Assembly (NCBI RefSeq): GCF_029255545.1
Contig: NZ_JANLJJ010000051.1
Coordinates: 1-50,237 of the forward strand
Length of the DNA stretch: 50,237 nucleotides
Direction of reading: 5' to 3'
Origin: Ferrovibrio sp.
GTDB lineage: Bacteria; Pseudomonadota; Alphaproteobacteria; Ferrovibrionales; Ferrovibrionaceae
Part shown: positions 16,087 through 24,631 of the stretch, in pieces
How positions within the stretch are numbered: the first letter of the stretch is position 1
Layout of the letters: every line of letters begins with the position of its first letter
Notes under the pieces: generated by a model
What the model saw: the letters and a program-made list of their open reading frames with translations, nothing else
What the model was told of the DNA's origin: nothing
Databases searched by the model: none
Made by a program: the position numbers and the translations under genes

Positions 16087-16102
16087 GTAAATAAAATGCA
16101 TA
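16084..16102. promoter_or_regulatory. NsrR-type operator candidate
   Basis: CAAGTAAATAAAATGCATA fits the NsrR consensus gATGyATTTnAAATRCATc at about 13 of 18 defined positions, with the right half AAATGCAT perfect. It overlaps the -35 of the fdxA promoter by 3 nt and lies 43 nt before nsrR, so it could control both. Another half-site, GATGCAT, covers 16054-16060 near the fdxA start point. Confidence 0.6.
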
Positions 16103-16144
16103 TTTTGTCGCACCCCAGCCCCACAGATTACGGACGCCCTGGCC

Positions 16145-16588
16145 ATGCATCTGACGCTGCATACCGATTACGCCCTGCGCATGCTGATGTATCTGGCGCT
16201 GAATCCCGCCCGCCGCTGCACCATCGAGGAAATCGCCGAGCAGTATGACGTGTCGCGCCATCACCTGATGAAGGTGGCGCTGACGCTGGCGCAGGCCGGC
16301 TTCGTCGACAGCCTGCGCGGCCGCAATGGCGGGCTGCAGCTCGGCCGCGATGCGGCCGCGATCAGCATCGGCGCCGTGGTGCGCGCCACCGAGGACAATT
16401 TCAACCTGGTGGAATGCTTCGACGGCGCGGCCAACACCTGCTGCCTAGCCCCGGCCTGCCAGCTCAGGCAGCCCTTTACCGAGGCCGTGAAAGCGTTTCT
16501 CGCCGTGCTCGACCGTTACAGCCTGGCCGACATGCTGGGCAGTCCGGCAACGATGCGCAGCCTGCGTCGCCTGCTCGGCGCGGCCTGA
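16145..16588 (+). CDS. nsrR: Rrf2-family NO-sensing repressor NsrR
   Basis: NsrR binds an iron-sulfur cluster that NO destroys, relieving repression of NO-detoxification genes. The 147-residue protein begins [19 protein letters not shown], the NsrR-type N-terminus with Asp8, followed by a winged helix ([31 protein letters not shown]) and the cluster region with C91, C99, C100 and C105 ([17 protein letters not shown]). IscR would have a different Cys spacing and context. Divergent fdxA-nnrS and the downstream truncated globin agree with the NsrR assignment. Confidence 0.88.
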   Translation: MHLTLHTDYALRMLMYLALNPARRCTIEEIAEQYDVSRHHLMKVALTLAQAGFVDSLRGRNGGLQLGRDAAAISIGAVVRATEDNFNLVECFDGAANTCCLAPACQLRQPFTEAVKAFLAVLDRYSLADMLGSPATMRSLRRLLGAA

Positions 16589-16600
16589 AACCGCCGCAGG

Positions 16601-16891
16601 TCAGTCCGGATTCTCGCCGGCCTCGGCCAGCAGGCGCTGCTTGGTGGCAGCGTCGATACTGGTCCAGTGGGTTCCGTTCAGCGCCGCATAGAGACCCCAG
16701 AGCGCATTGCGGCTGACCAGCCGCGGGTTCCAGTGTTTCAGCCGGCGATAGGCCGCGACCGCGCCGATGGCGCGCAGCTCGGCTTCGCTGGTGATGCCGA
16801 CTTCGTTCAGCCAGACGATGCTTTTCGGCCCCAGCCCCGGCAGCAGGCGCAGCGGCCGGTCAGCCGGAGATTTCTCAGTCAAAGGTTTCAT
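16601..16891 (-). CDS. TfoX C-terminal domain protein
   Basis: This 96-residue protein matches the stand-alone TfoX/Sxy C-terminal domain: LRLLPGLGPKSIVWLNEVGI, AELRAIGAVAAYRRLKHW and ALWGLYAALNGTHWTSI. The domain is a helix-hairpin-helix-like unit; in Haemophilus Sxy it is part of a competence activator, but alphaproteobacterial free-standing copies have no demonstrated role. The start codon lies inside the end of the SH3 gene (17-nt overlap), indicating co-translation. It is convergent with nsrR, 12 nt away. Confidence 0.85.
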   Translation of the reverse strand: MKPLTEKSPADRPLRLLPGLGPKSIVWLNEVGITSEAELRAIGAVAAYRRLKHWNPRLVSRNALWGLYAALNGTHWTSIDAATKQRLLAEAGENPD

Positions 16892-17429
16892 TCGGGTAAA
16901 GGCCCCAGAGATGGCTGCGCGGAATCCAGCCGCGCGTGCCGGCGATTTCCACCTGGCACCAGGCCAGGTCAGGGCATTTGCGCAGGCGGGCCTGCACGCC
17001 GGCCTCGGCGGTCAGCAGCACGTCGGCGGCGGTGTCGGGCTTCTTGAACAGATTGCGCAGAGTGCCATCCACCACGGCAAAACGTTTGCCCGAAGTCAGG
17101 TTCTTGTGCACCCAGGTCTCGGTGCCGTCGTGGTCGCGGATGCGGCGCCAGTATTCATATTCCGCCACCACCTCGACCGGCAGGCCGCGGCGCTGGTACT
17201 GCCAGGCGATCGGATAGCGTGAGCCGGGGCCGGTGCGGGCATTGACCTTGTCGGCGGCAAGGCTGACGAAGCGCGGCAGGGGCAGGCCGGAATCGGCGCC
17301 TTTTTCCGTCACCGGCGAAACGTCATCGGCGGCCCGCGCCACGGCCATGGTGAACCTGTTGGCAAACCCCAGGGGCAGGTTCAGGGCAACCAGCGGCAGA
17401 AGCAGGACCAGGACGAAACGCGACAGCAT
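16875..17429 (-). CDS. Secreted protein with bacterial SH3-like domains
   Basis: The 184-residue product starts with a long signal-peptide-like segment (FVLVLLLPLVALNLPLGFANRF, then AVARA) and then has two SH3_3/SH3_4-like modules: DKVNARTGPGSRYPIAWQYQ with VEVVAEYEYWRRIRDHDG, and the C-terminal LFKKPDTAADVLLTAEAGVQ with WCQVEIAGTRGWIPRSHLWG. Such modules bind peptidoglycan or mediate envelope interactions in the periplasm. The start is the only ATG that gives a signal peptide. It overlaps the downstream TfoX-C gene by 17 nt. Of the 119 nt between it and cobB, 17430-17548, I see only weak GC-rich inverted repeats. Confidence 0.82.
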   Translation of the reverse strand: MLSRFVLVLLLPLVALNLPLGFANRFTMAVARAADDVSPVTEKGADSGLPLPRFVSLAADKVNARTGPGSRYPIAWQYQRRGLPVEVVAEYEYWRRIRDHDGTETWVHKNLTSGKRFAVVDGTLRNLFKKPDTAADVLLTAEAGVQARLRKCPDLAWCQVEIAGTRGWIPRSHLWGLYPNETFD

Positions 17430-17548
17430 GCAGCGGGACTAGCCTAAAGCGGCAAAGGAAGGGTTAATCCGGCCACGAATCGGGCCGTTCCGGCGGATCG
17501 TAACAGGCCGCCCGCGCCGCGCAATTGGCGTGGTTTCGGCTTTTCCGG

Positions 17549-18877
17549 TCAGCTTTCCCGGTCGATCAGGTGCAGGTAGCTGCCGAATACGCTGCCCTGG
17601 CGGCAGCCGGCAGGGCCAGCCTCGGCGCCGCCGGCATCGCTGGCGGCAAACAGCGGCGCGGCGGCGTCATGGCCGGCGGTCTGCACCGAGTAATGGAATT
17701 CATGGCCGCGGAAGCGGCTGCCCTTCGGGCCGAGCGGGGTATCGGCCAGGCTTTCGATGCGGCGATAGCCCATCCGGCGCTCGCGCTGGGCGAAGCTGGT
17801 CTCGACCGGCAGCAGGCCGGCCATGGCGTGCCGGTTGCCATCGGCATCGGTCAGGCCGCGGCCCAGCAGCATGAAGCCGCCGCATTCGCCATAGAGTGTC
17901 GCCTGGCGCGCCGCCGCCGCGCGCAGGCCCTGCAACGCGGTGCTGCTGGCGGCAAGCCGGCCCGCATGCAGCTCCGGATAACCGCCGGGCAGGAAGACCG
18001 CGTCGCAATCCGCCGCCGGCGCTTCGTCGGCCAGCGGCGAGAAGAAACTTAACTGCGCGCCCTGGGCCAGCCAGCCCTGCAGCAGATGCGGATAGGCGAA
18101 GGCAAAAGCCTGGTCGCGCGCCACGGCGATGCGCTGGCCAAGCGGCGGCAGGGCGGCCAATGTTGCCGGTCGGCTGACCTGCAGAACCTGCGGCAGCTGT
18201 TCGAAGGCGGCGCGGTCAAGATGGCGGTGCAGCCAGTCGGCCGCCGTATCGAGAAAATAATCGAGGCCGTCGCGCTCTTCCGCCTGCACCAGGCCGAGAT
18301 GCCGGCTCGGCATGTTCAACTCGCCCTCCGGCGGCAGGGCGGCCAGCACCGGCAGGCCGAGCGGCGCCAGGGCATTGCGCAGCAGCATTTCATGCTTCAC
18401 TGACGCCACGCGGTTGAGGATAACGCCGGCCAGCGCCACGTCGTCGCGGAAACTGCGGAAGCCATGCACCAGGGCGGCGATCGACTGGCTCTGGCGCGCC
18501 ACGTCGATCACCAGCACGACCGGCAGGGCCAGCTTTGCCGCCAGATCGGCGGTGCTGCCCTCGTTGCTGACGGCGCCGTCGAACAGGCCCATCACGCCTT
18601 CGATCACCACGATCTCGGCGCCGGCGCTGCCGTAATCGAGCACGCCGGCGAGCGTCGCGGGCCGCATGGCGAAAAGATCGAGATTATAACAGGGCCGCCC
18701 GGCGCTGGCGGCGCGGTGAAAGGCACCGTCGATGAAATCAGGCCCGGTCTTGAACGGCGCCACGATGCGGCCCTCGCGGGCCAGCAGCCGCAGCAGGGCC
18801 AGGGTCACGGTCGTCTTGCCGCTGGCCGAGGCCGGCGCGGCAATGACGATGCCGCGGGTCAGATGGCGATCGGGCAT
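17549..18877 (-). CDS. cobB: Cobyrinic acid a,c-diamide synthase (CobB/CbiA)
   Basis: CobB amidates the a and c carboxyls of the corrin ring using glutamine and ATP. The 442-residue protein has an N-terminal dethiobiotin-synthetase-like P-loop domain (IVIAAPASASGKTTVTLALL, PFKTGPDFIDGAFH, VIEGVMGLFDG) and a C-terminal class I glutamine amidotransferase domain with nucleophile C332 in LYGECGGFMLLG and GHEFHYS near residue 392. The His/Cys order and length fit CobB. Whether it acts on cobyrinate (early-cobalt route) or hydrogenobyrinate (late-cobalt route) cannot be read from sequence. Its start overlaps the end of cobA by 19 nt. Confidence 0.95.
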   Translation of the reverse strand: MPDRHLTRGIVIAAPASASGKTTVTLALLRLLAREGRIVAPFKTGPDFIDGAFHRAASAGRPCYNLDLFAMRPATLAGVLDYGSAGAEIVVIEGVMGLFDGAVSNEGSTADLAAKLALPVVLVIDVARQSQSIAALVHGFRSFRDDVALAGVILNRVASVKHEMLLRNALAPLGLPVLAALPPEGELNMPSRHLGLVQAEERDGLDYFLDTAADWLHRHLDRAAFEQLPQVLQVSRPATLAALPPLGQRIAVARDQAFAFAYPHLLQGWLAQGAQLSFFSPLADEAPAADCDAVFLPGGYPELHAGRLAASSTALQGLRAAAARQATLYGECGGFMLLGRGLTDADGNRHAMAGLLPVETSFAQRERRMGYRRIESLADTPLGPKGSRFRGHEFHYSVQTAGHDAAAPLFAASDAGGAEAGPAGCRQGSVFGSYLHLIDRES

Positions 18878-19674
18878 GGCGGCGCGAGACTGGCCTGCAG
18901 GTCGCTGCTGCCGAACAGCGCGTGCAGGTCGACCACCTCGCCGACCACCAGCAGGGCCGGCGGCTCGATTCCCGCGGCAGCGGCATCCGCCGTGATGCGG
19001 CCGAGGCTGCTGCGCAGCACGCGCATCTGCGGCAGCGTCGCGTGGCTGACCAACGCAGCGGGACGCTGCTCGTCCAGCCCGGCATGGCGCAGCTTGGCGA
19101 CCAGGATGTCCAGATGCTTGATCGCCATGTAGATCACCAGCACCGGCGAAGCGCGCACCATGGCGGCCCAGTCGACGCTGTCGGGCACTTCGCCGCTGGC
19201 ATTGTGGCCGGTCAGGAAGGTGACGCAGGAATTGGTATCGCGATGGGTCAGCGGAATGCCGGCATAGGCCAGGCCGCCGATGCCGGCCGATATGCCGGGA
19301 ATGACGCGGAAGGGAATGCCGGCTTCGCGCAGGGACAGGGCCTCTTCGGCGCCACGGCCGAACACGAAGGGGTCGCCGCCTTTCAGCCGCAGCACGCGCT
19401 TGCCCTGGCGCGCCAGCTCGACCAGCCGCAGGGAAATGTCACGCTGTTTCGGCGAGGGCTTGCCGCCGCGCTTGCCGGCATATTCCAGCACCGCGCCGGG
19501 CCGGGCGCAGGCCAGGATTGCCTCGCCGACCAGGGCGTCATAGATCACCATATCGGCCTGGTTCAGGGCATTCACCGCATGCAGGGTCAAAAGCCCCGGA
19601 TCGCCAGGCCCGGCGCCGGTCAGCCAGACCCAGCCGGGTGGGAAAACCGGCATTTGCAGAGATGGCAATTGCAT
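18859..19674 (-). CDS. cobA: Uroporphyrinogen-III C-methyltransferase (SUMT)
   Basis: CobA makes precorrin-2 by methylating uroporphyrinogen III at C2 and C7, the entry to the corrin and sirohaem branches. The 271-residue tetrapyrrole methylase has WVWLTGAGPGDPGLLTLHAV, the SUMT motif LRLKGGDPFVFGRGAEEA, and VIPGISAGIGGLAYAGIPLTHR. There is no CysG dehydrogenase or ferrochelatase domain. The ATG at 19674 is the longest supported start; MPVFPPG 21 nt later is possible. It is divergent from cbiD with only 46 nt between start codons and overlaps cobB. Confidence 0.95.
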   Translation of the reverse strand: MQLPSLQMPVFPPGWVWLTGAGPGDPGLLTLHAVNALNQADMVIYDALVGEAILACARPGAVLEYAGKRGGKPSPKQRDISLRLVELARQGKRVLRLKGGDPFVFGRGAEEALSLREAGIPFRVIPGISAGIGGLAYAGIPLTHRDTNSCVTFLTGHNASGEVPDSVDWAAMVRASPVLVIYMAIKHLDILVAKLRHAGLDEQRPAALVSHATLPQMRVLRSSLGRITADAAAAGIEPPALLVVGEVVDLHALFGSSDLQASLAPPCPIAI

Positions 19675-19720
19675 GGCGGCAAGGTACACCCGACCGGCAG
19701 ATGTGTATACTTGCCAGCCC

Positions 19721-20821
19721 ATGTCGGATGTGATCCCGGATAGCAGCCTGTTGCGCCGTGGCTGGACCACGGGTGCCTGCGCCACGGCGGCGACCGCCGC
19801 CGCGTATCAGGCCCTGCTGACCGGCGCATTTCCCGATCCGGTCACCATCACGCTGCCGAAGGGCGAGACGCCGAGTTTCGCCCTGGCCCGTGAAGCGCTT
19901 GGCCCCGACTGGGCCGAGGCCGGCATCATAAAGGATGCCGGCGACGATCCCGATGTCACCCACCAGGCCCTGATCCTGGCGAAAGTCCGTCGCGGCGACC
20001 GTGGCAGCGGCATCGTGTTCCGTGCCGGCGAGGGCGTCGGCATGGTCACGCGCGCCGGCCTGCCGATCCCGCCGGGCGAGCCGGCGATCAATCCGGTGCC
20101 GCGCCGCATGATGGCTGAGGCCGTGTTGGCGCTGGCGACCCGCCATGGCGAAGCCGGTGACGTCGAAATCGAGATAACCGTGCCCGGCGGCGCCGAGCTG
20201 GCCAGGCGCACTTGGAATCCGCGGCTGGGCATCGTGGGCGGTTTGAGCATCCTGGGAACCACCGGCATCGTCGTGCCGTTTTCCTGTTCGGCCTGGATCC
20301 ATTCGATCCATCGCGGCGTCGATGTGGCGATTGCCGCCGGTCTCGATCATGTCGCCGGCTGCACCGGCTCGACCTCGGAGGCTGCCGTGCAGTCGCTGTA
20401 TGCCCTGCCCGAAATCGCCTTGCTCGACATGGGCGATTTCGCCGGCGCGCTGCTGAAATACCTGCGCCGGCATCCGCTGCCGAAACTCACCATCGGCGGC
20501 GGCTTCGCCAAGCTGGTGAAACTGGCGCAGGGCCAGATGGACCTGCATTCCGGCCGCAGCCAGGTCGACAGGGCCGTGCTGTCGCAATGGCTGGGCGAGT
20601 GCGGCGGCGATGCCGCGCTAGTCACTCGTGCCGCCGAAGCCAACACCGCGCTGGAAGTGCTGCAGATGGCACGGCAGGCGCATCTGCCGCTGGGCGATCA
20701 TGTGGCGCGGCTGGCATGCGAGACAGCCAAGCGCATTGCGGCACCGGCGCACATCGACATCGATGTGGTAGTGGTGGACCGCGCCGGCGATATCGTGGGC
20801 CGCAGCACGGGGACAATGTGA
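19721..20821 (+). CDS. cbiD: Cobalt-precorrin-5B C1-methyltransferase CbiD
   Basis: CbiD methylates C1 of the corrin macrocycle in the oxygen-independent route and replaces CobF of the aerobic route. The 366-residue product has the N-terminal LLRRGWTTGACATAATAAAY, then PKGETPSFALA, IIKDAGDDPDVTHQALI, EGVGMVTRAGLPIPPGEPAI, NPRLGIVGGLSILGTTGIV and KLTIGGGFAKLVKLAQG, all characteristic. The ATG at 19721 gives the usual N-terminus. The stop overlaps the cobK start by 1 nt (TGATG). Presence of CbiD marks an early-cobalt-type step in this locus. Confidence 0.95.
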   Translation: MSDVIPDSSLLRRGWTTGACATAATAAAYQALLTGAFPDPVTITLPKGETPSFALAREALGPDWAEAGIIKDAGDDPDVTHQALILAKVRRGDRGSGIVFRAGEGVGMVTRAGLPIPPGEPAINPVPRRMMAEAVLALATRHGEAGDVEIEITVPGGAELARRTWNPRLGIVGGLSILGTTGIVVPFSCSAWIHSIHRGVDVAIAAGLDHVAGCTGSTSEAAVQSLYALPEIALLDMGDFAGALLKYLRRHPLPKLTIGGGFAKLVKLAQGQMDLHSGRSQVDRAVLSQWLGECGGDAALVTRAAEANTALEVLQMARQAHLPLGDHVARLACETAKRIAAPAHIDIDVVVVDRAGDIVGRSTGTM

Positions 20822-21594
20822 TGGCGCGCAAACGCAACCTGCTGCTGCTGGGCGGCACTGGCGAAGGCCTGCGGCTGGCGCGCGAGCTGGAGCATCATCC
20901 GAAGATCCGCTGCATCTCCTCGCTGGCCGGACGCACCGAGAATCCGGAACAGCCGCCGGGCGAGGTGCGCATCGGCGGCTTCGGCGGCGTGGCGGGCCTG
21001 AGCGAGTATCTGGTGAACGAGAAGATCGACCTGGTGCTGGATGCCACGCATCCTTTTGCTGCCCAGATGGCGCGCCATGCCTTCGAGGCCTGCCAGGCAT
21101 TGGGCATTCCGCGCGCCAAGCTGGTGCGGCCACCCTGGGTGCCCTCGCCGGGCGACCGCTGGACCATGATGCCGAGCGTGACGGCGGCGGCGGTGTTCCT
21201 GCGTTTCCATCCGGCGCAGCGCATTTTCCTCACGCTAGGCCGGCAGGAGCTTGGCCCCTTCGTGCCGCTCGGCCGCGAGGACAAGCCGCATGGCAATCGA
21301 CGCTGGTTCCTCACCCGCATGATCGATCCGCCGGCCGATGGCGTCACGCTGCCGCCGGGCGAGCTCATCCTCGGACGTGGGCCGTTCCGGCCGGAAGACG
21401 AACGCGCGCTGATGCAGCGGCATCGCATTGATCTGCTGGTGACCAAGAATTCAGGTGGTGCCGCGGCCAAGATCGCCGCCGCCGCCGAATTGCATACCCC
21501 CGTGCTGATGATCGAGCGCCCGCCCTTGCCGCCGGGCGAGACGCTGGATTCGGTGGGCGCCGCGCTGGCCTGGGCGAATCTCAGCGCGGTTTAA
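20821..21594 (+). CDS. cobK: Precorrin-6A reductase CobK/CbiJ
   Basis: The enzyme reduces the macrocycle of (cobalt-)precorrin-6A with NADPH. The 257-residue protein has the N-terminal LLLLGGTGEGLRLARELE, the LVLDATHPFAAQMARHAFEA motif, FLTLGRQELGPF and LLVTKNSGGAAAKIAAA near the C-terminus, as in CobK and CbiJ. It is translationally coupled to cbiD through the TGATG junction. Its stop is 3 nt from the convergent stop of the chagasin-like gene, so the two transcripts may overlap. Confidence 0.93.
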   Translation: MARKRNLLLLGGTGEGLRLARELEHHPKIRCISSLAGRTENPEQPPGEVRIGGFGGVAGLSEYLVNEKIDLVLDATHPFAAQMARHAFEACQALGIPRAKLVRPPWVPSPGDRWTMMPSVTAAAVFLRFHPAQRIFLTLGRQELGPFVPLGREDKPHGNRRWFLTRMIDPPADGVTLPPGELILGRGPFRPEDERALMQRHRIDLLVTKNSGGAAAKIAAAAELHTPVLMIERPPLPPGETLDSVGAALAWANLSAV

Positions 21595-21597
21595 GCG

Positions 21598-22029
21598 TCA
21601 GCGGATCTCGAAATTGTAGATCGCCTCGCGCGCCGCCGGGCCGTTTGGCTCAAAGGGCCGGCGATAAACGAAATACAGGATGGTCGGCCCGGTGCCGGTG
21701 GCGCGGAAATGCCACACTTCAGTGCCGCCGCGGCCGGGCATCGTGCCCTCGGCGATATAGGCGGGCTCCTCGGCCAGGCTCAGCACTTCAACGCCTGGCG
21801 CCTCGTTCACCATGCTCCAGCGATAGCCGGTGGTGCGGTTGGACGGCAGCCGGATACGCACCTCCTCGCCCTGGAGCAGGACAAAGCGGCCGCCGGATTG
21901 CGGCAGTTCGAGGGTGAAATCCTGCGGCAGAGATTTGACCGGCGCCTTGTCGACGACAGCGCAGCCGGCCAGCAGGCCGCAGAGCAGCAGAACGGTAATC
22001 GTGCGCCAGGTCGCCATGGTCAGCCTCAT
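21598..22029 (-). CDS. Chagasin-like (I42) protease-inhibitor lipoprotein
   Basis: The 143-residue product begins with a lipoprotein signal (ITVLLLCGLLAGC, lipidated C23) and is then an immunoglobulin-like beta domain with the three chagasin/ICP inhibitory loops: N64-RTTGYRW, G99-RGG102 with TEVWHF, and R123-RPF. Chagasins inhibit papain-type cysteine proteases; bacterial versions are usually secreted or lipid-anchored and their targets are mostly unknown. Its ATG overlaps the cobM stop as ATGA, the same arrangement as the cob genes before it, so it appears to be the last gene of the riboswitch-controlled operon. Two in-frame ATGs exist; the first gives the overlap. Confidence 0.85.
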   Translation of the reverse strand: MRLTMATWRTITVLLLCGLLAGCAVVDKAPVKSLPQDFTLELPQSGGRFVLLQGEEVRIRLPSNRTTGYRWSMVNEAPGVEVLSLAEEPAYIAEGTMPGRGGTEVWHFRATGTGPTILYFVYRRPFEPNGPAAREAIYNFEIR

Positions 22030-22820
22030 CGTTTCGCTGCCTTGGCCTTGCCTTTGGCTTTCGGGCCGGGCCGCAGCACATGTACGTGATTCGGATCGTA
22101 CAACGCGCTGTCGCTGAAATCAGCAGCCTCGTCCAGCACCCGGCCCACCAGGATCAGGGCGGTGCGGGTGATCTTGGCGGCGCGCACCTTGGCGGCGATG
22201 TCGGAAAGGCAACCGCGGATGATCTGCTGGTCCGGCCAGGTGGCGCGCACCACCACGGCCGCCGGGCAGTCGGCGCCATAATGCGGCGTCAGTTCCGCCA
22301 CCACGTGGCGGATGTTGCGGATGGAAAGGTGAATGGCCAGCGTGGCGCCCGTGCGGCCGAAATTGGCCAAAGTCTCGCCTGCCGGCATGTCGGAGGATTT
22401 CATCGCCGTGCGGGTCAGGATCACCGACTGGGCGATATCGGGCAGGGTCAGCTCGGTCTGCAGCGCGGCGGCGGCGGCGGCGAAGGCCGGCACGCCCGGC
22501 GTGATCGTGTAGGGGATATCCAGTTTCTTCAGGCGGCGGATCTGCTCGGCGATGGCGCCATAGAGCGAGGGATCGCCGGAATGCACGCGCGCCACGTCCA
22601 GGCCTTGTTCATGCGCCGCCACGATCTCGGCCATGATCTCGTCCAGGTTCAGCGGCGCGGTATCCACGACGCGCGCGGTCTTCGGCGCCAGCTTCACGAT
22701 TGCCTCGGGTACCAATGAGCCGGCATAGAGACAGAGCTTGCAACTTTTGATCAGCTTCGCGCCGCGCAGGGTGATCAGGTCGGGCGCGCCGGGGCCGGCC
22801 CCGATGAAGTGGACGGTCAT
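22026..22820 (-). CDS. cobM: Precorrin-4 C11-methyltransferase CobM
   Basis: CobM adds the methyl group at C11. The 264-residue tetrapyrrole methylase opens with VHFIGAGPGAPDLITLRGAK and has CKLCLYAGSLVPEAIV, VARVHSGDPSLYGAIAEQ and ITPGVPAFAAAAAALQTELT, which identify the CobM/CbiF type. The C-terminus has a Lys/Ala extension (GPKAKGKAKAAKR) beyond the family core. It overlaps the upstream CbiG-CobJ gene and the downstream inhibitor gene by 4 nt each (ATGA). Confidence 0.95.
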   Translation of the reverse strand: MTVHFIGAGPGAPDLITLRGAKLIKSCKLCLYAGSLVPEAIVKLAPKTARVVDTAPLNLDEIMAEIVAAHEQGLDVARVHSGDPSLYGAIAEQIRRLKKLDIPYTITPGVPAFAAAAAALQTELTLPDIAQSVILTRTAMKSSDMPAGETLANFGRTGATLAIHLSIRNIRHVVAELTPHYGADCPAAVVVRATWPDQQIIRGCLSDIAAKVRAAKITRTALILVGRVLDEAADFSDSALYDPNHVHVLRPGPKAKGKAKAAKR

Positions 22821-24631
22821 GACCAGAACTTCTTTTCGTAGCCGCGCGGCGTATAGGCGAAACGGCGACCATTCTGCAATGCGATGCTGCGGCTGGCGCT
22901 GGAACCCACCAGCACGACGGTCAGCATGTCCACCTGCTCGACATCCAGCTCGCCCAAAGTGGTATGCGTCACCCGCTCGCCCTCGCGGCCCAGGTTGCGC
23001 GCCAGCACCACGGGCGTCTCGCGCGGCCGGTGCTGCAGCAGGATGTCTTTCGCCATGGCAAGCTGGGTGCGGCGGCGCTGCGACACCGGATTGTAGAAGG
23101 CGATGACGAAATCGGCTTCGGCCGCCTTCTTGATGCGCAGCAGGATCATGTCCAGCGGCGTCAGCAGGTCGGACAGCGAAATCGTGCAGAAATCATGGCC
23201 CAACAGCGCGCCCGAGCGTGCGGCGGCTGCCTGCAAAGCCGAGATGCCGGGCGCGACGGTGATCGCTACACGCTGCCAGTCTTTTCGGTGTGGTTCCTGC
23301 TCCAGCAGGGCAAAGACCAGCGTCGCCATGGCATAGATGCCGGGATCACCTGAGCAGACCAGCGCCACGCGTTTGCCCTGCGCCGCCAGGTCGAGGGCAG
23401 CGCGCACGCGCTTTTCCTCCTCGCCCAGCTCAAACCGGTGCTGCACCTTGCCTGTGGCCAGTTCGGGATAGAGGTCAAGATACAGGCCATAACCAACCCA
23501 GTCGGTGGCTTCCGCCAGCGCGATGCGCGCTTCCGGCGTCAGCCATAACGCATCGCCCGGTCCGGTGCCCACCACATGCAGTTCACCACGTGGCTTGCCG
23601 CGCGATGCGCCATCGAAGGGCAACGGGGAGAGCGCGATGGCGCAGGTGGCGCGTTCGGATTTCACCTTCGGTACGATCAGCGTGGCTTCCGGCCCGGCGG
23701 CGGCCAGGGCCGCGCCTTCCGAAACGCCATGGCAACCGACTTCGGCAAAAACCGCGTCGGATGGGTTGGCCAGGCGCGGCGTTTCGGCCTCCAGCCTGGC
23801 GGCATCGAAGACGCGGAAGGGCACGCCCAGCCAGCGCGCCAGTTCCTGCATGGCCGGCTCGTCGGCTTTCAGGTTCAGCGAGTACACGCCGGCGATACTG
23901 TCGCGCGCGATGCCGTGATCAGACAACGTGGCCTGCACCAGGCGGATCAGTTCCACCGGCTTGGTGTTGCGTTCGCAGCCGACGCCGATGGCAATGTTGC
24001 GTGGATGGTAGATCAGGTGGTCCGGGCTGCCGTCGGCGGTGCGATGGGTGACTTCGATCACCATGGGGCCATCGGCGCTGAGCGGCAGGTTGCTGTCGGC
24101 CAGCCAGGGCGCATTGCCTTCGATGCGCAGGCCACCACCGCGCAGCAGGTTCGCCATCAGGCCCTTGGCATCTTGCGGATTGGCGAGCGTGTAGCCTTCG
24201 GGTGGTTCGTCCAGCCCGAGGCCGAAGGCGAGGTCTCCGGCGGTGGTGATCGCCGGAATACCCTGCAGCACGCTGGCGATGCGGCGGCTGAGCAGGTTGG
24301 CGCCGTGATGGCCACCCAGCAACGGCACCACGGACGAGCCGTCGGCCGCCACCGCGATCAGTGGCGGTTCGCCGTGTTTGTCGGAAAGCTGCGGCGCCAC
24401 GGCGCGGATCAGGATGCCGGCGGCGCAGATGCCAATCACCGGCCGGCCGGCCGCAAATAACCGCGCGATGGTATCGGTCGCCTTGCCGCCCGATGGCGAT
24501 AGGGGGAGGGCATGCACCAGCGCGGCATCGTCGGGCGCGTAAACCTCCCAGGCCGGGAAGGCGGTCATCAATGCCTGCGCCACGCCGCGCGCGTTGGGAG
24601 TCAGTAAAACCAGGGCCGGCTTTCCACTCAT
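22817..24631 (-). CDS. cobJ: CbiG-CobJ fusion (cobalt-precorrin-5A hydrolase / precorrin-3B C17-methyltransferase)
   Basis: This 604-residue protein joins two enzymes. Residues 1-335 are CbiG: ARLFAAGRPVIGICAAGILI, VPLLGGHHGANLLSRRIAS in the N-terminal and central parts, and IGVGCERNTKPVELI with GVYSLNLKADEPAM in the C-terminal domain. Residues 350-600 are CobJ/CbiH, a C17-methyltransferase causing ring contraction: LHVVGTGPGDALWLTPEA, VALVCSGDPGIYAMATLVF and AFYNPVSQRRRTQLAMA. CbiG opens the delta-lactone in the cobalt-early route, so the fusion implies that ring contraction here follows the CbiG-type chemistry. ATGA overlaps join it to cobI and cobM. Confidence 0.94.
   Translation of the reverse strand: MSGKPALVLLTPNARGVAQALMTAFPAWEVYAPDDAALVHALPLSPSGGKATDTIARLFAAGRPVIGICAAGILIRAVAPQLSDKHGEPPLIAVAADGSSVVPLLGGHHGANLLSRRIASVLQGIPAITTAGDLAFGLGLDEPPEGYTLANPQDAKGLMANLLRGGGLRIEGNAPWLADSNLPLSADGPMVIEVTHRTADGSPDHLIYHPRNIAIGVGCERNTKPVELIRLVQATLSDHGIARDSIAGVYSLNLKADEPAMQELARWLGVPFRVFDAARLEAETPRLANPSDAVFAEVGCHGVSEGAALAAAGPEATLIVPKVKSERATCAIALSPLPFDGASRGKPRGELHVVGTGPGDALWLTPEARIALAEATDWVGYGLYLDLYPELATGKVQHRFELGEEEKRVRAALDLAAQGKRVALVCSGDPGIYAMATLVFALLEQEPHRKDWQRVAITVAPGISALQAAAARSGALLGHDFCTISLSDLLTPLDMILLRIKKAAEADFVIAFYNPVSQRRRTQLAMAKDILLQHRPRETPVVLARNLGREGERVTHTTLGELDVEQVDMLTVVLVGSSASRSIALQNGRRFAYTPRGYEKKFWS

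Noticed and set aside
16145-16588. IscR as identity of the Rrf2 regulator
   Set aside because: Cys pattern and divergent fdxA-nnrS-globin context fit NsrR; no isc genes are present.
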